From JBOHTO01 sp050733695 (GTDB lineage Bacteria; Gemmatimonadota; Gemmatimonadetes; Gemmatimonadales; Gemmatimonadaceae), in assembly GCA_050733695.1 (NCBI GenBank), contig JBOHTO010000171.1, positions 1 through 14,068 of the forward strand: a DNA stretch of 14,068 nt, given 5' to 3'. Of this stretch, positions 1 to 6,566 are shown one piece after another; the first letter of the stretch is position 1, and every line of letters begins with the position of its first letter. The notes under the pieces were generated by a model that was not told the origin of the DNA, searched no databases, and was given only the letters and a program-made list of their open reading frames with translations. Both the position numbers and the translations under genes were made by a program.

Positions 1-49
1 CCCCCACCCCCCCCACCCCCCCCACCCCCCCCCCCCCCCCCCCCACCCG
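1..49. repeat. C-rich low-complexity tract with 9-base periodicity
   Basis: The window opens with runs of C broken by single A residues at 6, 15, 24 and 45, so the first part repeats eight C plus one A with period 9, followed by an uninterrupted run of 20 C. The other strand is a G-run sequence able to form G-quadruplexes, and it lies about 20 bases upstream of a sigma factor start. It may be a real unstable tract. It may also be an assembly-edge artefact: two-colour sequencers produce false G runs, and this is the very edge of the window. Confidence 0.85.
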
Positions 50-67
50 GCCCCACAATCACCACGC

Positions 68-700
68 GTGCCGAACAAGACTCCCCTGCCTCCCGCTCCG
101 CTTCAGCCAACGCAGCTCGCGACCATACCGGACGCGGACATCGTTGCGCTCGCCCGGGCGGGGAAGGACGCAGCGTTCCGTGAGCTGATTCGCAGGTACG
201 AGCGGCCGGTCTTCTCCCTCATATACCGGATAGTGCGCGACCGGGAGACTGCGGAGGACCTCTCGCAGGAGACGTTCATCAAGGTCCTGAACAACATCGA
301 TCGCTACCGTCCCGAGTTCAAACTCTCGAGCTGGCTGTTCAAGATCGCAAACAACGTTGCCATCGATCACTATCGCAAGCGTCACATCGACACCGTGAGC
401 ATGCACGGGTCACCGCACGCCGGAACCGCGAGCGAGGTGGAAGCGACGTCATTCGACCTCGCAGACGCGGGCGAGTCCGCCCTGGATGAGCTCGAGGCGC
501 GCGAGCTCGGTTCGGCGATCGAGGCAGCGATCGCGCGACTGCGCCCCGAGTACCGTTCCTGCATAATGCTGCGCCACGTGGAGGGGCGCTCGTACGAGGA
601 AATCGCCACCACCCTGGACCTGCCCCTGGGCACGGTCAAGACCTACATACACCGCGCCCGTCACGAGTTGCGCGAGGCGCTGGAGCACCTGCGAACGTGA
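68..700 (+). CDS. ECF-type RNA polymerase sigma factor (sigma-70 family, RpoE-like)
   Basis: A 210-residue alternative sigma factor that would direct RNA polymerase to a small regulon, probably including this operon. The sigma-2 region lies at about residues 37-106 and carries the core-binding and -10 recognition segment, with TAEDLSQETFIKVL and a WLFKIANNVAIDHYRKR stretch. A linker rich in acidic and Ala residues (about 110-150) follows. The sigma-4 helix-turn-helix lies at about 155-208, with SYEEIATTLDLPLGTVKTYIHRAR. Length is normal for the family. The start is a GTG at 68; I see no Shine-Dalgarno before it, only the C-rich tract and a short stretch, so the start could lie slightly elsewhere or the mRNA could be leaderless. 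The next gene, 67 bases downstream, encodes its likely anti-sigma factor. The ECF subgroup cannot be assigned by eye. Confidence 0.95.
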   Translation: MPNKTPLPPAPLQPTQLATIPDADIVALARAGKDAAFRELIRRYERPVFSLIYRIVRDRETAEDLSQETFIKVLNNIDRYRPEFKLSSWLFKIANNVAIDHYRKRHIDTVSMHGSPHAGTASEVEATSFDLADAGESALDELEARELGSAIEAAIARLRPEYRSCIMLRHVEGRSYEEIATTLDLPLGTVKTYIHRARHELREALEHLRT

Positions 701-767
701 CACCAATCACCCCTGACGCTTCTGAAACCACCCCATTCCCCGGGGCGTACGGGACGCGGGAGGATGA

Positions 768-1361
768 GTGAACCACAGGCACCTGTACCCCGATGAGATC
801 GAGCTCCTGCTCGACGGCGAGGCCGGCTTCGGCGTGGCCCCGCTGCGCGCGCATGCGGAGAGCTGTGCCACGTGCCGAGCCGAATTGGACGATGCGGCCG
901 CGGTGACAGCGGCGCTCGACCGGCTCCCCCGGTTCGCGCCGGCGCCCATGTTCGCCGAGCGCGTGATGTCGCGCGTGCACGTCTTCCAGCCGTGGCACGT
1001 GGCCGCCGCCGACTCGGTTCGTCGTCTGGTCCCGGCTTCACCCGCGGCACGCCTGCTGGCCGGGATCGCCGCCGGGTCCGCGGGGACCGTGATGGCCCTG
1101 GCTGCCATCTGGGTTGTCGCCCGTTTCGACCTGATCATGTTCTTCCTGTCGGATGTGGTCGTCGAGCGTACACGCGTCGCCGCACTCTCGGGTGCGGGCA
1201 GCGCGATCACCGACCTGTTCGGTGCCACCGCATTCGAGGCGCTGCGGGCGGGCGGTGTCGCGGCCATTTCGATGGTCCTGAGCGCGATCGTCGCGACGGC
1301 CCTCGTAACGGCGGTCGCTCTCCGGGCGGTGGCTGTGGCATCCGGCAGGCGGAGGGGCTGA
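768..1361 (+). CDS. Membrane anti-sigma factor with zinc-finger (zf-HC2/ZAS) domain
   Basis: A 197-residue protein with an N-terminal zinc-binding anti-sigma motif: H29, C33 and C36 in an H-x3-C-x2-C arrangement (HAESCATCRAEL). Such ZAS domains bind the cognate ECF sigma factor in the cytoplasm. Hydrophobic stretches follow at about 97-127 and 163-190, so it is predicted to be anchored in the inner membrane, with the short segment between them able to sense the envelope. The start is GTG at 768, chosen because GGGAGG sits 4 bases upstream; the ATG at 764 opens a frame that stops within 11 codons. Its partner is almost surely the sigma factor encoded immediately upstream. The next gene begins 1 base after the stop, indicating co-transcription. 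The partner assignment rests on gene order. Confidence 0.88.
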   Translation: MNHRHLYPDEIELLLDGEAGFGVAPLRAHAESCATCRAELDDAAAVTAALDRLPRFAPAPMFAERVMSRVHVFQPWHVAAADSVRRLVPASPAARLLAGIAAGSAGTVMALAAIWVVARFDLIMFFLSDVVVERTRVAALSGAGSAITDLFGATAFEALRAGGVAAISMVLSAIVATALVTAVALRAVAVASGRRRG

Positions 1362-1362
1362 C

Positions 1363-2532
1363 ATGCGAGCGGCGATCGCGTACGGATGCTTCTTCATCGC
1401 GGCCGCCGGCCCGGCCGTCACCCCGACTGCGGCCCAGGACAGCGCACCGGCGGCTGCGGTCGTTGCCGACCGGGCGGGCGGGAACAGCTCGGTCGCCAGA
1501 ACGCGCGCGGAACTCGCCGCCCGAGTGCGCGTCATCGAGCGGCATCCCGAGGGGCTGGACCTGCCCGAGACCGACAGCATTGCGATCGGCGGGCTCACCG
1601 TCGCGGCAGGTGCGCGAGCGAGCGGCCCTGTTGCCGCCTACGGTGGCCCGCTGGACATCCATGGAACCGTCGATGGCGACGCCGTTGCGATCGATGCTGA
1701 CGTGATCGTCCGCGAGGGCGGCCGCGTGACGGGGAACGCCGTGGCCATAGGCGGCGTGGTACGCACGGAGGGCGACGGCGCACTCGTCGGTGGCGAGATG
1801 CGCTCCATGAACGAGATGACGGCCATAGGTGCGAGCGCTGGCGCGTCTCCCATCGCGGATAGTTGGCGCGCGGTCGCCATCGCGCTGGCCTGGCTCGCGC
1901 TGCTCGCCCTCATCGGGATCGGCGTGCTCATGTTCGCGGGTCCACACCTCGATGGCGTCACGGACGCACTGGAGGATCACTACGGGCGGTCGCTCCTCTT
2001 CGGGATCGTGGCGCAGCTCGCAATCGTCCCCCTGCTGGCTCTCCTCGTGGTCGGCCTCGCGATCACGATACTCGGCATCCTGCTGATTCCGTTCGGCGTG
2101 GTGGCGTTCCTGCTCGCGCTCGCGGGGCTGCTGACGCTCGGCTTCCTCGCCGTCGCGCGCGTGACCGGAACGGCGCTCATGCGGCGCGAGCGCCTGCGCA
2201 GCGGGCCGGAACGCGGTGTGGCGCTGCGTGCCCTCATGCTCGGGCTCGCGGCGTTCTTCTCGCTCTGGTTCGTCGCCGCGCTGTTCACCTGGGCGCCCAT
2301 GGCAGGTGCAGTGCTCCGCGGAGTCGCGATCATCATCACGTGGGTTGCCGTGACGGCAGGTCTGGGCGCGACCGTCATGTCGCGCGCCGGCACGCGCCGC
2401 GAAGATCCGGCGCCGGAGCCGGAGCCGGATCTCTCCGGCAGCGAGTTCGCGTGGCAGACGCCGACCCCCGTGGCAGGAGTCGTGGCCGCGCGGCGACCGA
2501 CGCCCGTCACGCGCGGCGCCGACCCGTCATGA
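1363..2532 (+). CDS. Bactofilin-like (polymer-forming) domain protein with signal peptide and multi-pass membrane domain
   Basis: A 389-residue protein. Residues 1-24 look like a cleavable signal peptide (hydrophobic core, then TAAQ). Residues about 72-145 carry short Gly/Val/Ile-rich repeats (GGPLDIHGTVDGDAVAI, then GRVTGNAVAIGGVV) typical of the right-handed beta-helix of bactofilins and polymer-forming proteins. Hydrophobic stretches lie at about 171-192, 211-265 (two to three helices), 288-309 and 312-336. The tail from 341 is Pro/Glu-rich and hydrophilic. Classical bactofilins are soluble and cytoplasmic, so export of the beta-helix ahead of a membrane domain marks a different subfamily. 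The gene starts 1 base after the anti-sigma stop, and its own stop overlaps the next start, so it is part of the sigma operon and likely an envelope effector or sensor. The molecular function is unknown. Confidence 0.72.
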   Translation: MRAAIAYGCFFIAAAGPAVTPTAAQDSAPAAAVVADRAGGNSSVARTRAELAARVRVIERHPEGLDLPETDSIAIGGLTVAAGARASGPVAAYGGPLDIHGTVDGDAVAIDADVIVREGGRVTGNAVAIGGVVRTEGDGALVGGEMRSMNEMTAIGASAGASPIADSWRAVAIALAWLALLALIGIGVLMFAGPHLDGVTDALEDHYGRSLLFGIVAQLAIVPLLALLVVGLAITILGILLIPFGVVAFLLALAGLLTLGFLAVARVTGTALMRRERLRSGPERGVALRALMLGLAAFFSLWFVAALFTWAPMAGAVLRGVAIIITWVAVTAGLGATVMSRAGTRREDPAPEPEPDLSGSEFAWQTPTPVAGVVAARRPTPVTRGADPS

Positions 2533-3524
2533 GCCCGCGGAGTCGTCAATTCCCGGGGCCAATCGGTGGCGCATCTGCCGACCGTCTCCGCCGTCGTTCG
2601 CGCCATGGGGGCAACCGCTTCGCAATCGCCTGGGCCGCCCTCGCGATCCCGATCCTCGCCTCCTGCACGCAGCACGCGGACGGAGAGGAATGGCGCGCTC
2701 TTCACGTTTCGCGTCAGTTGCGTGATTCGACCGACCATCGCGTGACCGTGCAGTACGCCGCGGGCAGGCTCGAGCTGGGTGCAGCCGGAGCCGGATCGCG
2801 CGCGCTCTACGACATGCGACTCCGGTACGACCAGAGCGCTGCGACAGCTCTGCACGGATACTCGCCCTCGGAAAACACACTTCGCGTTGGTGCAGCGAGG
2901 GCTTCACGGATGGAGTTCGGTCGCGCCAGCGAGGGCGCCGTCGATCTCCGCCTCGCGCGCTCCGTACCGCTCGACCTTTCGCTCGAACTGGGTGCCGTCG
3001 ATGCAACCGTCGACATGACCGGACTCTCCGTGAAGCGCCTGGTGGTCGACGCCGGCGCCAGTGAGACTCGTGTCCGCTTCGATTCGCTCAACCCCATACC
3101 CATGGAGACGCTCGAGATCCACGCCGGTGCAGCGAGCATGCACGTCACCGGGCTCGCGAACGCGGGTGTGGACGACGTGACCGTGGAGGCTGGCGTGGGG
3201 AGTGTGGAGCTCGACTTCGACGGCGAATGGACGCGCGACATCGCTGTTGCCGCCAACGTGGGGCTCGGCGTCCTCACCATCCGCGTGCCGAGCCATGTCG
3301 GAATCGTGCTGAACGTCGACGAACTGCTTGCGTCTGTCGATGCTCCGGGACTAACCAACCACGGAGAGGGCCACTACATGAGCGAGAACCGGGATTCAGC
3401 GCGCTATCACGTGCACATCGCTGCGGGCGCGGGAGTCGGGGCGATCCACATCGAGCGGACGGGCGCGCGGCAGGGACGCGCGGCAGGACGCTCGGCAGGG
3501 ACGCGCGGCAGGGGCGAGCGGTAG
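2529..3524 (+). CDS. Putative lipoprotein with toastrack / LiaF-like (DUF2154-type) beta domain
   Basis: A 331-residue protein. The N-terminus is basic (RLRRRSRHGGNR), followed by a hydrophobic segment ending in the lipobox LASC, with C46 the predicted lipidated residue. The long N-region before the hydrophobic core is somewhat unusual. From about residue 70 it is mostly short beta-strands with repeated LELGA, VDAGAS, IHAGAAS and VEAGVGSVELDF motifs, matching the strand-repeat pattern of toastrack domains found at the C-terminus of LiaF and in phage-shock-like envelope-stress proteins. The ATG at 2529 overlaps the previous stop (ATGA), so translation is probably coupled; the frame stays open far upstream only as a shadow of the previous gene. 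The last 19 residues (ARQGRAAGRSAG...) come from a short DNA tandem duplication and are probably disordered. Domain naming is by pattern, not alignment. Confidence 0.72.
   Translation: MSPRSRQFPGPIGGASADRLRRRSRHGGNRFAIAWAALAIPILASCTQHADGEEWRALHVSRQLRDSTDHRVTVQYAAGRLELGAAGAGSRALYDMRLRYDQSAATALHGYSPSENTLRVGAARASRMEFGRASEGAVDLRLARSVPLDLSLELGAVDATVDMTGLSVKRLVVDAGASETRVRFDSLNPIPMETLEIHAGAASMHVTGLANAGVDDVTVEAGVGSVELDFDGEWTRDIAVAANVGLGVLTIRVPSHVGIVLNVDELLASVDAPGLTNHGEGHYMSENRDSARYHVHIAAGAGVGAIHIERTGARQGRAAGRSAGTRGRGER
3468..3518 (+). repeat. Short tandem duplication at the 3' end of the toastrack gene
   Basis: CGGCAGG occurs at 3468, 3481, 3493 and 3506, spaced 13, 12 and 13 bases. The 20 bases at 3468-3487 recur exactly at 3493-3512, so the unit is a 25-base duplication made of two half-units. 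It encodes the Arg/Gly/Ala-rich tail of the lipoprotein. As the period is not a multiple of 3, copy-number change would shift the frame and alter only the extreme C-terminus. Confidence 0.8.
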
Positions 3525-3535
3525 CACCTGGCCTG

Positions 3536-3583
3536 CACCTTGCCCCCCTTTCGGCGGAAGGTGACGCTTGGAAAAGGGGGGAG
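3536..3583 (+). promoter_or_regulatory. Candidate structured 5' region hiding the ribosome binding site of the BrkB-family gene
   Basis: CCCCCCTTT (3543-3551) is an exact reverse complement of AAAGGGGGG (3573-3581), a 9-bp stem whose right arm contains most of the Shine-Dalgarno of the gene starting at 3593. CACCTT (3536-3541) can also pair with AAGGTG (3558-3563). Because the arms interleave, the two stems could form an H-type pseudoknot with connecting loops of 1, 6 and 9 bases. A third option, CCTTTC/GGAAGG around GGC (3547-3561, one G-T wobble), would compete with the 9-bp stem and free the binding site. Pairings are read directly; regulatory function is inference. It matches no riboswitch class I know. 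Confidence 0.35.
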
Positions 3584-3592
3584 ACGGCCGAC

Positions 3593-4558
3593 ATGGTGAT
3601 AGGCGGATATCGCATCAAGCCGCTGCTCAGCAAGACGGGGAAGGAGATACAGGAGGACGGCATACTCGGGCTCTCCGCCCAGATGGCGTATTACTTCTTC
3701 TTCTCGCTCTTCCCGCTGCTCCTGTTCGTCGCACCGCTGCTCGGCCTCATCGGCGACAGGCAGGAGACCGTTCGCTGGCTCATGGACCAGATTGCTCTCA
3801 CCGTGCCCGCGTCTGCGATCGCGCTCCTGAGCGGAGTCATCAACGACGTCGTGCTCAGCCCCGGCGCGCCGGGCGTGATCTCGATGGGGGCTCTGCTCGC
3901 GCTATGGGCAGGGTCCAACGTGTTCAACGGTCTGATAGACGCACTCAATCGCGCGCTCGACATCGAGGAGGGGCGGCCATGGTGGAAGAGGCGGTTGATC
4001 GCGATCGCCGCGGTCATCGCAGGTGGGATCGTGCTGGTCGTCGCGACAACCATCATGCTTGCGGGGCCGACCGTCATCGATTTCATCGCCGGGATCGTCG
4101 GCCTGGGTTCCCAGGCCGAGAGGCTGTGGTCCGTGTTCCAGTATCCGGCCGCCCTCACGCTCCTCATCGGCCTCGCCTGGCTGATCTACTATCTCCTGCC
4201 GAACACGAGGGCTCAGAGCGGATGGCACGTGCTGATCGGCGCTGTCGTGGCGACACTGCTCTGGGTCGGCGTCACACTGCTCTTTCGCTTCTATGTCCAG
4301 AACTTCGGGAACTACAACCAGACGTACGGCACGATTGGCGGAATCATCGTGCTGCTGCTGTGGATGTATCTCTCGATGCTCGTATTCCTGAGCACCGGCG
4401 AGCTCATCTCCGAACTCAACCACGGAACGGGCTCGGTGCGCGGCCGCGCGGGGGCGACGTACAAGGGGCGTCTCTCGACTGGCGACGGCCCCGTGCGGCC
4501 GTCGACCGAGCGCATCGAGCGGGTGGAGCCGCTGGCGGCGCGCGGGCCGCACGACTGA
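3593..4558 (+). CDS. YihY/BrkB-family inner-membrane protein
   Basis: A 321-residue polytopic membrane protein of the YihY/virulence factor BrkB family (once misnamed RNase BN); biochemical role unsettled. Hallmarks: AYYFFFSLFPLLLF near residues 32-45, ALWAGSNVFNGLIDALNRA at about 103-121, and YNQTYGTIGGIIVLLLWMYLS at 241-261. About six membrane helices are visible: 31-53, 95-113, 133-158, 183-203, 211-233 and 247-268. The tail from 275 is hydrophilic and basic, presumably cytoplasmic. The ATG at 3593 is the only sensible start, with GGGGGGAG ending 9 bases upstream; that site lies inside a possible RNA stem. It follows the lipoprotein gene by 68 bases on the same strand, so it may be the last gene of the sigma operon or may be under separate translational control. 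It ends facing the convergent SAM hydrolase gene. Confidence 0.9.
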   Translation: MVIGGYRIKPLLSKTGKEIQEDGILGLSAQMAYYFFFSLFPLLLFVAPLLGLIGDRQETVRWLMDQIALTVPASAIALLSGVINDVVLSPGAPGVISMGALLALWAGSNVFNGLIDALNRALDIEEGRPWWKRRLIAIAAVIAGGIVLVVATTIMLAGPTVIDFIAGIVGLGSQAERLWSVFQYPAALTLLIGLAWLIYYLLPNTRAQSGWHVLIGAVVATLLWVGVTLLFRFYVQNFGNYNQTYGTIGGIIVLLLWMYLSMLVFLSTGELISELNHGTGSVRGRAGATYKGRLSTGDGPVRPSTERIERVEPLAARGPHD

Positions 4559-4572
4559 GGCATCGTCATTCC

Positions 4573-4592
4573 AGCGAGGCGGCCGGCCCGCT
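4573..4592. terminator. Weak hairpin between convergent genes
   Basis: AGCGAGGC and GCCCGCT can form a 7-bp GC-rich stem with one A-C mismatch in the 36-base gap between the convergent BrkB-family and SAM hydrolase genes. Neither side is followed by a clear T run, so an intrinsic terminator is only a possibility. It would serve both directions. Confidence 0.3.
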
Positions 4593-4594
4593 TG

Positions 4595-5347
4595 TCACTG
4601 CTCAAAGCGCAACACAACGGGCGTCCCGCGCCTGACCCTGAGACTCGCCGCAGCGCTCCCCTCGCGCATGGCGATCTCGATGAGACCCGATGACCCGCTG
4701 ATCGCCACCGGGTGCCCGCCCGCAGCATCCGAGTAGCTGCGCACGATAGGCACCGTGTGGCCGGCCACCTCGATTCGTCCGCCGTGGCGCGCGATGAGAT
4801 TCGTGATCGCGTTGCCGAACCGGTCAATGGAGATGATCTCTCCGGCGACACCACCATCCTCCAACCGGTGCGGCTCCGGAGTTCGGCGGATGCCGGGCGC
4901 TTCCGCGCGAGGACCCAGCGAGTCGAGCGGCGCGCCGAGTGCCAGGAGCGCTGCCGCCGGCGCGAAGAGATCGCGGCCGTGGAAGGTGGCGGAGGCATTG
5001 CCCGGCACGGGCAGCTCGACAGCGCGCGCGTCCGCGGCGAGTAGCGCGGGTGAGAGCAGTCCGTTGTCCGGTCCGACGAGCGTTCTCCCCTCACTCGCGA
5101 CCGCGAGCGCCGCCCGCGCGCTCCCCACACCGGGATCGACGACGGCGAGATGCACCGTCCCCTCCGGAAAGCGGCGCCAGTAGCGCGCGAGCGCGAGTCG
5201 TCCGGCTTCGACATCGTGAGGGGCGATGTCGTGCGTGACGTCGACGAGCCGCGCATCGGGAGCTCGGCTGAGCAGCACGCCCTTCATCTCGGCGACGTAT
5301 CCGTCTGCCGTGCCGAAATCCGTGAGCAGCGTTATGAGGGCGCGCAT
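4595..5347 (-). CDS. S-adenosyl-L-methionine hydrolase (adenosine-forming), DUF62 / SAM hydroxide adenosyltransferase family
   Basis: A 250-residue enzyme of the fluorinase/chlorinase superfamily. Ordinary members split SAM with water into adenosine and methionine. Conserved motifs in order: LLTDFGTADGYVAEMKG (7-23), DVTHDIAPHDV (36-46), VVDPGVGSARAAL (69-81), VGPDNGLLSP (91-100), FHGRDLFAP (122-130) and IDRFGNAITN (174-183). Asp71, Arg78 and His123 occupy the positions of the Asp-Arg-His set proposed to activate water in hydrolase members, favouring hydrolase over halogenase. Length is slightly short for the family but complete. The ATG at 5347 was chosen because the TDFG motif begins right after it and AGAAGG lies 4 bases upstream; the frame is open for 50 more codons of non-conserved sequence. 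It lies 37 bases after the mrp stop on the same strand, so it is likely the last gene of that operon. Confidence 0.92.
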   Translation of the reverse strand: MRALITLLTDFGTADGYVAEMKGVLLSRAPDARLVDVTHDIAPHDVEAGRLALARYWRRFPEGTVHLAVVDPGVGSARAALAVASEGRTLVGPDNGLLSPALLAADARAVELPVPGNASATFHGRDLFAPAAALLALGAPLDSLGPRAEAPGIRRTPEPHRLEDGGVAGEIISIDRFGNAITNLIARHGGRIEVAGHTVPIVRSYSDAAGGHPVAISGSSGLIEIAMREGSAAASLRVRRGTPVVLRFEQ

Positions 5348-5384
5348 TGTCCATGAGCCTTCTGCTGTGGTTCCGCTGCGACCT

Positions 5385-6566
5385 TCAGCGCGTCGCGAGC
5401 GCGCCCACGGCCGTGGCCACGCGCTCGCCGAGCAACATGAGCGCCCGTCCCGCTGGCGAGGCCGGCTCCGACACGACGATGGGAGTCCCGCTGTCACCCC
5501 CCGTCATCACCGGCGGATACAGCGGAATCTGCCCGAGCAGCGGAAGCGAGAGCTCGTCGGCGAGTCGCTGGCCGCCGCCCGACCCGAACAGCGCCGACGG
5601 CTTGCCGCAGTGCGGGCACTCGAACCAGCTCATGTTCTCGACGATTCCGAGCACGGGGACGCCGACGCGCTGGAACATCTTCGCGCCGCGGAGCGCGTCG
5701 CCGATCGCCATCTCCTGCGGCGTCGTGACGATCAGCGCACCGCCCACCTGCGTCGCCTGCACCAGCGAGAGCTGCGCGTCACCCGTGCCCGGCGGCATGT
5801 CCACCAGCAGATAGTCGAGCTCACCCCATTCCACGTCGCGCAGGAACTGCGTGATGACCTTCATGATTATCGGCCCGCGCCATATGGCCGGCTGGTCGCG
5901 CTCGATGATGAAGCCGATGCTCATGAGGCGGATGCCGTGCGCCTCGAGCGGCATGATGCGCTCGTTCCTGACCTGGGGCTGCGAGTTCACGCCCATCATG
6001 CGCGGGATGTTGGGCCCGTAGATGTCGGCGTCCATGAGTCCGACGCGCGCACCATCGCGCGAGAGAGCGAGCGCCAGGTTGGCGGCGACGGTCGACTTCC
6101 CGACCCCGCCCTTACCGCTCGAGATCGCGATGATGCTGCCAAGGTGGGGGTAGGCAACCGGCGTCGGCGCGGCCGGGCGTTGAGCGGAAGCGGCGGCCGG
6201 ACGCGCATCCATCACCGGAAGCGCGCGGCCGGCTCCGGGCGCTCCTCCCCCTCCCCCCCTCCCCCCCCGCGGTGCGTCGCGCGCCTGCGCCGCGGGCTGT
6301 TGCCCACCCTGTACTCGTGCGCGCGACACGTCCTCCACGTCCACGCGCACCGCCGTCACGCCTTCCACACCTTCGATCGCAACCCGCACGTCGCGCACAA
6401 GCGTGGCATCGTCGGACGGATCGAGAAGCAGCGTGAGACGCACCCTGCCATCGGTAGTCGTGGCGATGTCACGGACACGCCCGCCGGAGAGAACATCGGT
6501 GCCGATGCGTTCGCTGCGAACTGTGGACAGCGCGGCATCGATGCGTTCGTGCAGGCGGTCAGGCAC
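5385..6566 (-). CDS. mrp: Mrp/ApbC/NBP35-family Fe-S cluster carrier ATPase with N-terminal MIP18 (DUF59) domain
   Basis: A 393-residue P-loop ATPase that carries and delivers [4Fe-4S] clusters in the cytoplasm. The N-terminal MIP18-like domain covers about residues 1-80 (GGRVRDIATT). A Gly/Pro/Ala-rich linker at about 84-140 follows. The ATPase has the deviant Walker A GKGGVGKST at 151-159, DADIYGPNIPRMMG at 179-192, VDMPPGTGD at 255-263, and the metal-binding C317-P-H-C320. I chose GTG at 6566, overlapping the upstream nifU-like stop by 8 bases, because the MIP18 helix begins right after it (RLHERIDAALSTV). An ATG at 6644 would add 26 Arg/Ser-rich residues overlapping the nifU-like gene by 86 bases. 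No strong ribosome site precedes the GTG, consistent with coupled translation. Confidence 0.93.
   Translation of the reverse strand: MPDRLHERIDAALSTVRSERIGTDVLSGGRVRDIATTTDGRVRLTLLLDPSDDATLVRDVRVAIEGVEGVTAVRVDVEDVSRARVQGGQQPAAQARDAPRGGRGGGGGAPGAGRALPVMDARPAAASAQRPAAPTPVAYPHLGSIIAISSGKGGVGKSTVAANLALALSRDGARVGLMDADIYGPNIPRMMGVNSQPQVRNERIMPLEAHGIRLMSIGFIIERDQPAIWRGPIIMKVITQFLRDVEWGELDYLLVDMPPGTGDAQLSLVQATQVGGALIVTTPQEMAIGDALRGAKMFQRVGVPVLGIVENMSWFECPHCGKPSALFGSGGGQRLADELSLPLLGQIPLYPPVMTGGDSGTPIVVSEPASPAGRALMLLGERVATAVGALATR
6244..6268. repeat. Homopyrimidine run inside mrp (poly-Gly linker)
   Basis: On the plus strand this segment is only C and T, including runs of 7 C (6253-6259) and 8 C (6261-6268). 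On the coding strand it gives the GGRGGGGG linker of Mrp. A one-base slip would truncate Mrp before its ATPase domain. It may be only a by-product of a Gly-rich linker at high GC. Confidence 0.75.

Noticed and set aside
1863..2528. Upstream extension of the toastrack lipoprotein frame
   Set aside because: It overlaps the bactofilin-like gene out of frame and is Arg-rich; the ATG at 2529 gives a lipoprotein signal and a standard ATGA overlap.
3536..3583. SAM-II or preQ1-type riboswitch before the BrkB gene
   Set aside because: The fold topology is similar, but I do not see the conserved ligand-binding sequence of either class, and the gene is not linked to SAM or queuosine.
4595..5347. Fluorinase or chlorinase
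   Set aside because: The Asp/Arg/His pattern and motif order fit the ordinary SAM hydrolases, and there is no halometabolite gene nearby.
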